Below, piece by piece: positions 6,947 to 13,732 of a stretch of DNA of 15,286 bases (the first letter of the stretch is position 1; each line of letters begins with the position of its first letter). This DNA comes from Planctomycetaceae bacterium (GTDB lineage: Bacteria > Planctomycetota > Planctomycetia > Pirellulales > Thermoguttaceae). Below the pieces are notes generated by a model. The model had not been told where the DNA came from and searched no databases. It saw only the letters and a list, made by a program, of their open reading frames with translations. Location: positions 1 through 15,286 of the forward strand of contig JAITST010000363.1 in NCBI GenBank assembly GCA_031287585.1, written 5' to 3'. Made by a program: the position numbers and the translations under genes.

Positions 6947-8188
6947 TTATTGCGGTGTCGTTGACCGAATTGCGTAGTAATTCGCCAAAAATTGAAAACC
7001 AATGAACATTAGGACGACCGGAATAATAAAAACGCTGTTGACAAGTGACGCGGCAATGAGCCCGACCATTGTTAGTGTGTAAAGCCCGTAGATTAGCCGC
7101 GTCTTGGGGTCATCCGCTTGCAATGTACTTGTCAACGGTATAATAAGCAAAAGTACACCGAAACTGGTTATCTGGACCACTTCAGATTTGCCAAAGATGA
7201 TACCGAGTATTCCAAGAGGAAGGAAAGTTGCAAAAACAATTCCCGATAATTTTTGTCTTATATTCATTGCCAGCCGTCCCCAACGGCTAAAAAGAAGGAG
7301 AAAATATGTTATTGGTGAACTAAACCAACTCATAAAAACAAACATAAGATACAAAATGATAAGCGGCAAAATAACCGGTGTCCACTCTGGATTATGCCGC
7401 ATTACTCTTCTCAAAATGTTATACCCAATTAGAAATCCAACAATAAGTCCCCATTGCATTGACGCTGAAAGCCGATTCATCATAGCGAAAAATTGAAACA
7501 TACCGCGATAGAAAAAATGGTGCATTTGCAATGCCTGGAGCAATCCTTCCCTTGCACCTTCGTTGTTTGAGTCAAGACGTAGTGCTTCCCGAAACGCTTC
7601 AAATGCTTCTTTCGGTTGGTTTGAATAGATGAACGAATATCCACTCGCAATATGGGCGTGAGCATTTTCCGGTTCATTTTTGACCGCCAGTTGCGCAATG
7701 CGTTGTGCTTCTTCGACATTGCCAAGTTGCGATTCGATTTGCGATAACATTGTCAAACTCTGATGATGTTCGGGATCAATCGCCAGTGCTTCGAGAAAAA
7801 ATTGTTTGGCTTCTTCACGACGATTTCGTGACATAAATATCACACCGCGAAAGGCAAGATAATCAGGGTCATTACGGTCTAATTCAATGGCTTTCCTGAT
7901 AGCGGCATCGGCATCGTCGTATTCTTTTCGCAGTAACAGGATAAACGAAACAACATAATGACCGAAAGCGTTTTCAGGGTCAAGAGCAACAGCACGCCGA
8001 GCAATCTCCAGCGGGTCTTGCGGCGGCTTGACTTCATCGACATAACAAAACGCCAACAGAGCGTACGCGGGAGCGAAATCCGGCGCATCGTCGATAATCC
8101 CGCGAAGTTCCTTCACCGCGTCGGTTGTGCGTTTCGTCTGCATCAAAAGTTGAGCGCGTTCAAAACGTGTAAATAAAATATCTGACAT
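6947..8188 (-). CDS. TPR protein with C-terminal membrane domain (upstream paralogue)
   Basis: This 413-aa protein has about six TPR units over residues 1-220 (DAVKELRGIIDDAPDFAPAY, EIARRAVALDPENAFGHYV, DADAAIRKAIELDRNDPDY, EAKQFFLEALAIDPEHHQS, EAFEAFREALRLDSNNEGA). About six hydrophobic segments follow to the C-terminus (WGLIVGFLIGYNILRRV, VILPLIILYLMFVFM, FATFLPLGILGIIFG, SFGVLLLIIPL, LYTLTMVGLIAASLV, FIIPVVLMFIGFQFL). No signal peptide is present, so the TPR part is probably cytoplasmic. It is a tandem paralogue of the following gene and lies downstream of the TPR-AAA+ gene in the same orientation, suggesting a shared function with that ATPase (inference). ATG at 8186-8188; the next paralogue begins 84 bases past its stop. 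Confidence 0.82.
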   Translation of the reverse strand: MSDILFTRFERAQLLMQTKRTTDAVKELRGIIDDAPDFAPAYALLAFCYVDEVKPPQDPLEIARRAVALDPENAFGHYVVSFILLLRKEYDDADAAIRKAIELDRNDPDYLAFRGVIFMSRNRREEAKQFFLEALAIDPEHHQSLTMLSQIESQLGNVEEAQRIAQLAVKNEPENAHAHIASGYSFIYSNQPKEAFEAFREALRLDSNNEGAREGLLQALQMHHFFYRGMFQFFAMMNRLSASMQWGLIVGFLIGYNILRRVMRHNPEWTPVILPLIILYLMFVFMSWFSSPITYFLLLFSRWGRLAMNIRQKLSGIVFATFLPLGILGIIFGKSEVVQITSFGVLLLIIPLTSTLQADDPKTRLIYGLYTLTMVGLIAASLVNSVFIIPVVLMFIGFQFLANYYAIRSTTPQ

Positions 8189-8308
8189 TGTTGTATGAAT
8201 TGTTTGAGTTGTTTGTTAACGCGAAAGAAGAAAAATGATTTCAATGCCGTACAAATGTGACAGTTTACCGGTCAGGAAACACGTGCGTTTTTCATATTAA
8301 AAATTCGT

Positions 8309-9664
8309 CTAATCATGTCGTGTTTTCAGGTATTCGATAATATCGTCATACGCGCCAGATTCATTGGCGTAGGTGGCATAGTTCTTGGCGGACGCGAACC
8401 ACTCCGTTGTCGTTGGTTTGGTACGTTTAATGACCTTCAACAGTGTTGCCGTTGAAAGCGGAATCGGTCTGCCCGTTTTCATCGCTTCGGATAACGTTTC
8501 TTCAATACAAGCGTCCACCGCTGCGGCAATGTCGGCACCTGAAAAGCCCTTGCTCGAAATTGCTAACTTTGCGTAGTCAATCGCGTCGGACGGTTTACCG
8601 GTCAAGTGAATCTTCCAAATCGTTTCACGGGCTTTCGCGTCCGGCGGCGGAACGAAAATGATACGGTCGAAACGTCCCGGTCGGCGAAACGCGGTATCAA
8701 CATGCCAAGGCGCATTCGTTGCCGCAAGAACCAAAATACCGTCGTTGTCGCCTGTCGCACCGTCTAATTCGGACAAAAATTGGTTGATAATGTGCCGTCC
8801 AGCCGACTGCCGCATATCGCTCCGCTTTGCCGCCAACGCATCGACTTCATCGAAAAACAAAACACACGGCGTATTGATTCGGGCTTCGTCGAAAATACGG
8901 TGCAGTTGCTTTTCACTCTGTCCAATGTACATATCAAGAATGTCGTGCAGTCCGATAGACAGAAAACTCGCACGAATTTCACCAGCGGTTCCCCGTGCTA
9001 ACAGTGTTTTACCGCAACCGGGCGGACCGTACAATAATACGCCGCCGCCTATCTTTTTGCCGTAAGCGGCAAACATTTCTTTATTTTGTAACGGATAAAT
9101 AATCTTCATCCGAATAGATTCCTTGACCGTTTCCATTCCGCCGACATGAGCGAAACTGATTTTCGGTTTTTCAATATCGAACGGCGAAATTTCAGGAGCG
9201 AAACCGCCTATCGGTTCAGCATAAAGTTTTTCGTTGTCGGAGTCTGAATCAGATTCCGGTGCAAAATCGCGGCTGTTCAGATTGAAAAGCCGTGTCAATT
9301 CCGTGTCTTCGAGCAGTGGACTTGCCTGTACCGCCTGACGGTAAAACTTACGTGCTTCGTTTTGATTTCCCGACTTCTGCAAGACCTTTGCGTGAAGTAG
9401 TAATTGTGAAGGTGTTGGGTCGCCGTCAACCAATTTTTCCGTGAGTAACAGAGCATAAGAATTTTTGCCTTGCGCAAGAAAAACCTCAGCCAATCCCTCT
9501 TGTAATTCCGTCGAATGGGGCTCAATTTGCATAGCAGCCCGATACTCGGCTTCCGCCTCCTCGAACCGCTGAATCGCAAAAAGTTTCGACGCAACCAAAC
9601 CACGAAGTTTGATATTGTTCGGAGAGAGTTCCAATGCTTCACGTAAAGAAGAAATTTCGTCCAT
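8309..9664 (-). CDS. TPR-fused AAA+ ATPase, p97/Vps4-like
   Basis: The 451-aa protein starts with TPR units (about 1-118: FEEAEAEYRAAMQIEPHSTE, NEARKFYRQAVQASP), then a linker rich in Ser/Asp/Glu (about 134-150), then one AAA+ module. Walker A is GPPGCGKT (213-220). The pore-loop equivalent is MYIGQSEK (245-252). Walker B is VLFFDE (268-273), sensor 1 is AATN (314-317), the arginine-finger stretch is RRPGRFDR (327-334), and GFSGADI (373-379) matches the sensor-2 region. All key catalytic residues are present. The C-terminus has KPTTTEWFASAKNYATYAN and ends YDDIIEYLK. Such single-ring ATPases unfold or disassemble protein complexes, and the TPR part probably selects partners. It lacks the FtsH protease domain. 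ATG at 9662-9664. It is followed 120 bases later by two TPR-membrane genes in the same direction. Confidence 0.88.
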   Translation of the reverse strand: MDEISSLREALELSPNNIKLRGLVASKLFAIQRFEEAEAEYRAAMQIEPHSTELQEGLAEVFLAQGKNSYALLLTEKLVDGDPTPSQLLLHAKVLQKSGNQNEARKFYRQAVQASPLLEDTELTRLFNLNSRDFAPESDSDSDNEKLYAEPIGGFAPEISPFDIEKPKISFAHVGGMETVKESIRMKIIYPLQNKEMFAAYGKKIGGGVLLYGPPGCGKTLLARGTAGEIRASFLSIGLHDILDMYIGQSEKQLHRIFDEARINTPCVLFFDEVDALAAKRSDMRQSAGRHIINQFLSELDGATGDNDGILVLAATNAPWHVDTAFRRPGRFDRIIFVPPPDAKARETIWKIHLTGKPSDAIDYAKLAISSKGFSGADIAAAVDACIEETLSEAMKTGRPIPLSTATLLKVIKRTKPTTTEWFASAKNYATYANESGAYDDIIEYLKTRHD

Positions 9665-10007
9665 TATTGTTGGTTTCGTTATTGTAAAAAATATAACCGT
9701 TTGCCAAAAACGTCTGACAACGGACGGTTTATTCTACTTTTTAATGTCACGAAAAACAAGAGGGTGTGATATATCTTCTGCCCGGTTACAGCACCGTCGC
9801 GACTATTCATCTCGTTGAAATCGAATCTATCGCTCCATTTACATTGACACATTAACGACCACTACTGGTCTTAAATTCTTGTCATTACCACGTAAAATCC
9901 AACCGTAAGAGATTATTATCACTCGTGATAGCCCAACATATTTCGGAAAATCGAGCAATATCAAATCCTTCCATATTCTTTACGGTTAATCAAGAACAGT
10001 TACCTCA
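9665..10007. other. Intergenic region between the AAA+ gene and mcsB; no gene seen
   Basis: These 343 bases hold the promoter candidate at 9690-9720. They also hold a small hairpin (GACCA CTAC TGGTC, about 9857-9870) and an 8-bp inverted pair AACCGTAA (9901-9908) / TTACGGTT (9980-9987) just beyond the mcsB stop. None has the stem plus U-run of a standard terminator. The frames crossing this stretch lack any recognisable protein features. Confidence 0.5.
9690..9720 (-). promoter_or_regulatory. Possible promoter of the TPR-AAA+ gene cluster
   Basis: On the minus strand TTGTCA (9715-9720) and TATATT (9690-9695) are spaced by 19 bases. Each box matches the sigma70 consensus at 5 of 6 positions, although the spacer is two bases longer than ideal. 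The site lies 26 bases before the ATG. AACCGT (9695-9700) and ACGGTT (9724-9729) flank the region as a short inverted pair that could be an operator. Confidence 0.35.
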
Positions 10008-11060
10008 TCAACAACTCAATCGCTTCCTCAAATATTCCGCGCGTTTACTGTCTCTCTGCGCAACTGTCATCTCATCTGCGGTTGCTAGTTTTTGCAGGTG
10101 GGCGGGTTGGATGTGCAGCAGCAGGTCGTTGATTGTTTTGATGTCAGGTGTTTCCAGTATTTTCATATTTACTCCAAGCCGGACACTCGACAAGTGGTGC
10201 ATCGCTTCTTCGGTACTAATCGTGTGAGCAGTCGAGAGCAAGCCGATTGCACGGTTACACTGGTCGAGCAACGTTTCGTGACGTTCGTTGAACAAGTATT
10301 CGCGGGCTTGCCGTTCGTATGAAATTATCTGTGGAATGATTTCACCAACTTGTTCAAGCAGACTTTGTTCCGTATGTCCAAGCGTGATTTGGTTGCTAAT
10401 CTGGAAGAAGTCGCCGAGTGCTTGCGTACCTTCGCCGTAAATACCGCGTACCGCCAGATTCACCTTTTGCAACGACCGGAAAACTTTTTCAATCTCTTTC
10501 GTTATCACCAAACCGGGTAAGTGCAGCATAACACTCACCCGAACACCTGTACCAACATTCGTCGGACACGCGGTCAGGTATCCGAACTTCTCGTGATACG
10601 CGAATTGAACGCGGCTTTCGAGTTTGTCGTCAACTTCGTTTATTCGTTTCCAAACAGTTTGCAAGTCCAGCCCGCTCGTCATTGACTGCATCCGTAAGTG
10701 GTCTTCCTCGCAAACCATTACACTAAACTTTTCTCCCTTGTCGATGACAACCCCGCGCGGCGCGTCTGTATCGACCAACTCCGCACTAACAAGTTGACGT
10801 TCCAAAAGATAACGGCGGTCAAGCGGCTCAACGGATTCGAGGTCAACAAAGTAAACCGATTTCGCGCCGTACAACTCGCTTGTAATCGTTTTTATTTCGT
10901 CAACGATACGCCGCCGGTCGTTCGCTGTCGCACGGGTAATGAACGGATAACCCGTCAAATTCCGAGCCAACCGAACGCGGCACGAAATAACAATGTCACA
11001 CTCCGGTCCCTCGCCGCGAAGCCATTGACCAGTCTGTGAAAGCATATTGTCTATTTTCAT
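10008..11060 (-). CDS. mcsB: Protein arginine kinase McsB
   Basis: McsB phosphorylates arginine residues on proteins; in Firmicutes this marks them for ClpC-ClpP degradation. At 350 aa it has the usual length. It carries the phosphagen-kinase signatures SCRVRLARNL (26-35), the acidic EEDHLRM (118-124) and CPTNVGTG (165-172) with the conserved active-site cysteine. It also has RGIYGEGTQ (205-213), FFQISNQ (218-224), and near the C-terminus RDSKRA (336-341), which matches the RDxxRA phosphoarginine-binding motif of McsB. The last motif separates McsB from creatine/arginine kinases. Its partner McsA is encoded upstream, but a secreted-protein gene and a 341-bp repeat unit lie between them. ATG at 11058-11060. 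Confidence 0.95.
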   Translation of the reverse strand: MKIDNMLSQTGQWLRGEGPECDIVISCRVRLARNLTGYPFITRATANDRRRIVDEIKTITSELYGAKSVYFVDLESVEPLDRRYLLERQLVSAELVDTDAPRGVVIDKGEKFSVMVCEEDHLRMQSMTSGLDLQTVWKRINEVDDKLESRVQFAYHEKFGYLTACPTNVGTGVRVSVMLHLPGLVITKEIEKVFRSLQKVNLAVRGIYGEGTQALGDFFQISNQITLGHTEQSLLEQVGEIIPQIISYERQAREYLFNERHETLLDQCNRAIGLLSTAHTISTEEAMHHLSSVRLGVNMKILETPDIKTINDLLLHIQPAHLQKLATADEMTVAQRDSKRAEYLRKRLSC

Positions 11061-11083
11061 TATAATGTTTAGTTTTAAGTGAT

Positions 11084-11424
11084 GGAATTTTAGATTTTAG
11101 ATTTATGATTTTAGATTTTGTATGTATGTTATCACGCCCCCCTAAAATTTATCTTGGGAGAACATCTAATAACCTTTTCAACCGCAAAGGACGCAAAGAA
11201 CCGCAAAGAAATGTTTTTTGCAACCTATTCTATTATAAATCATTACAAAAAATTTCAAAATAAAATCTCTGCGTTTCTCTGTGGACTTTGCGGTTAAATA
11301 TGAGGTTTTTGGAAATGCCATTTTATAAAAAGTACGGAATGGGGACGTTTTCTGACTTCCCCTCTTCCCGTCAATACTCCCTGTATAAACAATCTAAAAT
11401 CATAAATCTAAAATCTAAAATTCC
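11084..11424. repeat. 341-bp unit bounded by perfect 34-bp inverted repeats
   Basis: The outer arms, 11084-11117 and 11391-11424, are exact reverse complements over 34 bases and consist of AT-rich GATTTTAGATTT-type sequence (left arm starts GGAATTTTAGATTTTAGATT). The unit fills nearly the whole gap between mcsB and the next gene. Its right tip touches the last base of that gene's TAG stop, and its left tip lies 23 bases upstream of the mcsB ATG. It encloses a second, diverged inverted pair (11180-11209 / 11266-11295). No gene lies inside; the only frame (11288-11539, +) runs into the antisense of the neighbouring gene. No target duplication was seen. Confidence 0.75.
11180..11295. repeat. Inner inverted repeat pair (AACCGCAAAG type)
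   Basis: The left arm 11180-11209 (starting AACCGCAAAGGACGCAAAGA) and the reverse complement of 11266-11295 (starting AACCGCAAAGTCCACAGAGA) agree at 24 of 30 positions. The 56 bases between are AT-rich. A single arm also occurs at 6919-6942, so this is a dispersed family. The pair is nested within the 11084-11424 unit. Confidence 0.6.
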
Positions 11425-12479
11425 TATATTCCAATCGGGAAAATTCTTGGCGTTTTGTTTTCCGGTACCGCTCCTTCTGGTATCGGGTCACCGGGTTTCC
11501 ATGATTTTTTCCACGCATCCTTGTCTTCGTTCTCTTTGATTAGTCCGACACGTACCGCCAGATATTTCGGGGCGTTTGAGAAAATTTTGTCTAGTTTGTC
11601 CGTTTGCTCTTTTGTGAGCAACGCTAAAATCCTCGCCCGTGTTGCGGCATTGAGTTTGACTAACGGTTCCGCTGCTTCTTTCATTTCCTTCTGAATCTCT
11701 TCATTCGGCTTACCGTCAGACTCAAACATTCTATCCATATTGCGTTGTTGAATTTCCATTATTTTTTTGAGGACTGGATTAAATGTAACAAAGTGTTCCG
11801 CCTTGATGACGGCTATTTTCTTTTTTTGTTCATCTGTTAAGTTCAACACTTCGTATTGACCGAAGTCGAATAAAAAATTTTGCCCGTCGTTGGGTGATGC
11901 AGTGACTACCCGTAATTCTTTGAGTTTCTCAATCTGTTGCGGCTTCAATTCTTTATTAACCACTTCTGCCGATTCCTTTATCATTTTCACCTGTCTGTCA
12001 ATCATCTTATCTGCGAATTTGTCAATTTCTTCGTCGGTCTTCGCCTCCGCAATTTCCTTAAACATAGGCATCATATCGTTACCCATTTTGCCCATAATTT
12101 CCATTTGTTTCTTTTTAATACTTTCGGAAAGTTCTTTGTCGATACCAATGTAATCACGAAACTCCTGTTGACTATCCGCGTCTTGCAAAAAAATTTGACC
12201 GTACTGTTCGTCGCCAAGTTTGTCCATCAATTCCGGTAACTTCTGAATTATACGCGGCATCAACTTTTTCACTCCGCTTTGCATTTGCCGCATTTGTTTT
12301 TGTTGATCTACAAGCATTTTGCGAACTTCTTCACGGCGTTCCGGCGGTGCGCTGTCAATAACTTTCTGTTGTGATTCAGACAACTTGACATCGGAATCGT
12401 TGTCCGCGGCGGATAACGTTAGCGGTAACGCGATAAGACAGACAATCGTTAGCACGATGTTGGTGAAATGTTTTTTCAT
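11424..12479 (-). CDS. Secreted helical protein with LTxxQ-like motifs, unknown function
   Basis: The 351-aa product has a clear signal peptide (MKKHFTNIVLTIVCLIALPLTLSAA, cleavage likely after ALS-AA near 25), so it is exported. The mature part is highly charged, rich in Lys, Glu, Met and Gln, and probably almost all helical. Motifs LKPQQIEKLKEL, LTDEQKKKIAVIK and LTKEQTDKLDKI resemble the LTxxQ motif of Spy/CpxP periplasmic proteins, but three spaced copies and the length differ from those small chaperones, so this is only a resemblance. A proline-rich tail follows (KPGDPIPEGAVPENKTPRIF). An AAGGA nine bases before the ATG is one of the few Shine-Dalgarno-like sites in the window. It lies between mcsA and mcsB; a link to them is unproven. 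Confidence 0.75.
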   Translation of the reverse strand: MKKHFTNIVLTIVCLIALPLTLSAADNDSDVKLSESQQKVIDSAPPERREEVRKMLVDQQKQMRQMQSGVKKLMPRIIQKLPELMDKLGDEQYGQIFLQDADSQQEFRDYIGIDKELSESIKKKQMEIMGKMGNDMMPMFKEIAEAKTDEEIDKFADKMIDRQVKMIKESAEVVNKELKPQQIEKLKELRVVTASPNDGQNFLFDFGQYEVLNLTDEQKKKIAVIKAEHFVTFNPVLKKIMEIQQRNMDRMFESDGKPNEEIQKEMKEAAEPLVKLNAATRARILALLTKEQTDKLDKIFSNAPKYLAVRVGLIKENEDKDAWKKSWKPGDPIPEGAVPENKTPRIFPIGI

Positions 12480-12533
12480 TGTAAGGGTTCCTTGTGTAAA
12501 GGGTGGTTGAACCGTATGCTAATGCCTGCGGTT

Positions 12534-12567
12534 AATAAAGTGTTGTCCCTATGAGACAGTTTTTATT
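12534..12567 (-). terminator. Possible weak stem-loop after mcsA
   Basis: Just after the mcsA stop, AATAAA (12534-12539) pairs with TTTATT (12562-12567), and TGTC (12544-12547) with GACA (12555-12558), inside an interrupted hairpin. The stem is AT-rich and weak, and there is no clear U-run, so termination is uncertain. Confidence 0.25.
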
Positions 12568-12569
12568 GT

Positions 12570-13088
12570 TCACTGCGCAACTTCGATTTCTTTTATCTGG
12601 TCGCGCAGTTTCGACGCTCTTTCGTATTCTTCGTAACGGACAGCGTCTTCGAGGTCACGGCGTAGTTTGATTAATTTTGTGCGATGGTCGGCATCTGTAC
12701 CAGAGCGTTTGGGGACTTTACCAATGTGCTGCGATTCGCCGTGTATGTTTTGGATTAACGGTTCTAGTTGTTCGGCAAAACAAACGTAATCGTTCGGACA
12801 ACCGAGCCGTCCGCGAGAACGGAAGTCGAAAAAACTGATACCACAAATCGGACACGTCGTCTGGTCGATGCTTTTCAGTTCTTCGTTCGTCTCGTTAAGT
12901 ACGAACTGCTTCGCGGCGACATTCTGCGCAAGTGCCGCAGCCAACCCCGATACCTGATTGCCCGCCTCGCTAGTCTCGCTCAAGTAATCGCGCGCGTGAT
13001 CTTCGCAAAGGTGTAGTTCCTTCGGTGAACCTTCAACAAGTTCCGTAATATGAAACGTCGCCGGACGTTCGCATTTTTTACATTTCAT
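12570..13088 (-). CDS. mcsA: McsA, zinc-binding activator of McsB
   Basis: McsA binds and activates the arginine kinase McsB. The ATG at 13088 gives the family-typical start MKCKKCERPATFHITELVEG; the in-frame codons upstream (to 13136) read through the promoter region and were excluded. Zinc-binding pairs are C3/C6 with C28 and H31, then CPIC (79-82) with C97 and C103 (CPNDYVC). The C-terminal UVR motif spans about 138-170 (KLRRDLEDAVRYEEYERASK, LRDQIKEIE). At 172 aa it is of usual length. Between the two zinc clusters is an Ala-rich stretch (SGLAAALAQNVAAK). In Firmicutes mcsA and mcsB are neighbours in the ctsR operon; here they are about 1.5 kb apart and no CtsR gene or CtsR box was seen. 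Confidence 0.9.
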   Translation of the reverse strand: MKCKKCERPATFHITELVEGSPKELHLCEDHARDYLSETSEAGNQVSGLAAALAQNVAAKQFVLNETNEELKSIDQTTCPICGISFFDFRSRGRLGCPNDYVCFAEQLEPLIQNIHGESQHIGKVPKRSGTDADHRTKLIKLRRDLEDAVRYEEYERASKLRDQIKEIEVAQ

Positions 13089-13100
13089 TGTTTGAGTAAA

Positions 13101-13149
13101 AGTGTAAAATGTTGAGTTTTGTTTAACGTTATACACAATACTTTACACT
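13101..13149. promoter_or_regulatory. Inverted repeat AGTGTAAA upstream of mcsA, possible operator
   Basis: AGTGTAAA (13101-13108) and TTTACACT (13142-13149) are exact inverted copies. Extending inwards, 13101-13116 and the complement of 13134-13149 agree at 13 of 16 positions. The left arm lies 12 bases before the mcsA ATG. TATAAC-type sequence on the minus strand between the arms could be a -10 box, but no matching -35 was found. The position suits an autoregulated or stress-responsive site (inference). Confidence 0.35.
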
Positions 13150-13198
13150 AATTGCGGTAAGAATACAACCGCCCCCGGAATTATTCATCCGCAAACCG

Positions 13199-13216
13199 CG
13201 TCGGTTGAAACCGACG
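13199..13216 (-). terminator. Hairpin downstream of the MvhD-type gene
   Basis: CGTCGGT (13199-13205) and ACCGACG (13210-13216) form a perfect 7-bp GC-rich stem with a four-base loop, 27 bases after the stop at 13244. No U-run follows on the minus strand, so it may be a pause site or mRNA 3' end stabiliser rather than an intrinsic terminator. Confidence 0.4.
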
Positions 13217-13243
13217 GTAATAACTCGCAAGAGTACAAATTAC

Positions 13244-13672
13244 CTAACTCTGACAAATCGCTCTATACTCCTCATAAGGTCCCATCGCTTTCGCTTTGTC
13301 AACAATTTCTGTTACGAATTTTTGGAACTTTCCTCCTTCGGCGGCGCTTATCCATGAGAAGTGTACACGTTCACTATCTATACCTAGCGCATCAAGCAAG
13401 TCTCGGAATAGCATCCATCGGCGGCGGGCGTGGTAGTTACCGGCGTTGTAGTGGCAGTCGCCCGGATGACAGCCGGAAATCAATACAGCGTCCGCACCGA
13501 CTTCAAACGCCTTCACAATCAGATTGAAATCAATCCGCCCCGTACAAGGCAAACGAATGATACGAATGTTCGCGGGATATTCAAGCCGACTCGTACCTGC
13601 CAAGTCAGCACCCAAGTATGTACACCAATTGCAGACAAACGCAATAACTTTCGGTTCAAATGTTTCTGACAT
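13244..13672 (-). CDS. MvhD/FlpD-type iron-sulfur electron-transfer protein
   Basis: The 142-aa protein matches the methyl-viologen-reducing hydrogenase delta subunit family. It has VCNWCTYLGADLAGTSR (C14, C17), LPCTGRID (C43), a GADAVLISGCHPGDCHY block (C68, C73) and the N-(x)5-R-type stretch after it. The cysteines bind a [2Fe-2S] cluster that passes electrons between a hydrogenase or formate dehydrogenase and heterodisulfide-reductase-like HdrA. The length is normal for a stand-alone subunit. No hydrogenase, HdrA or other redox gene is nearby. The upstream neighbour, 60 bases away, is a prepilin peptidase, so this looks like an orphan copy. It suggests anaerobic metabolism. ATG at 13670-13672. 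Confidence 0.9.
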   Translation of the reverse strand: MSETFEPKVIAFVCNWCTYLGADLAGTSRLEYPANIRIIRLPCTGRIDFNLIVKAFEVGADAVLISGCHPGDCHYNAGNYHARRRWMLFRDLLDALGIDSERVHFSWISAAEGGKFQKFVTEIVDKAKAMGPYEEYRAICQS

Positions 13673-13707
13673 AATTTGTTGTTCTCAATAAAACGATGGT
13701 TGTGGAT

Positions 13708-13724
13708 GAGATTACTCAAATCTC
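13708..13724 (-). other. Perfect stem-loop between the prepilin peptidase and MvhD-type genes
   Basis: GAGATT (13708-13713) pairs exactly with AATCTC (13719-13724) around a five-base loop. It lies within the 60-base gap, 9 bases after the upstream gene's stop. There is no U-run. It could separate the two transcripts or protect the 3' end. Confidence 0.3.
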
Positions 13725-13732
13725 ACGTGTAA

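Noticed and set aside
9919..9930. ATCACTCGTGAT near-palindrome as a regulator site
   Set aside because: It lies after mcsB and far from any start codon; a 5-bp half-site pair is expected by chance.
12960..13240. CtsR-type operator near mcsA, as in Firmicutes
   Set aside because: No GGTCAAA heptamer repeats were found upstream of mcsA.
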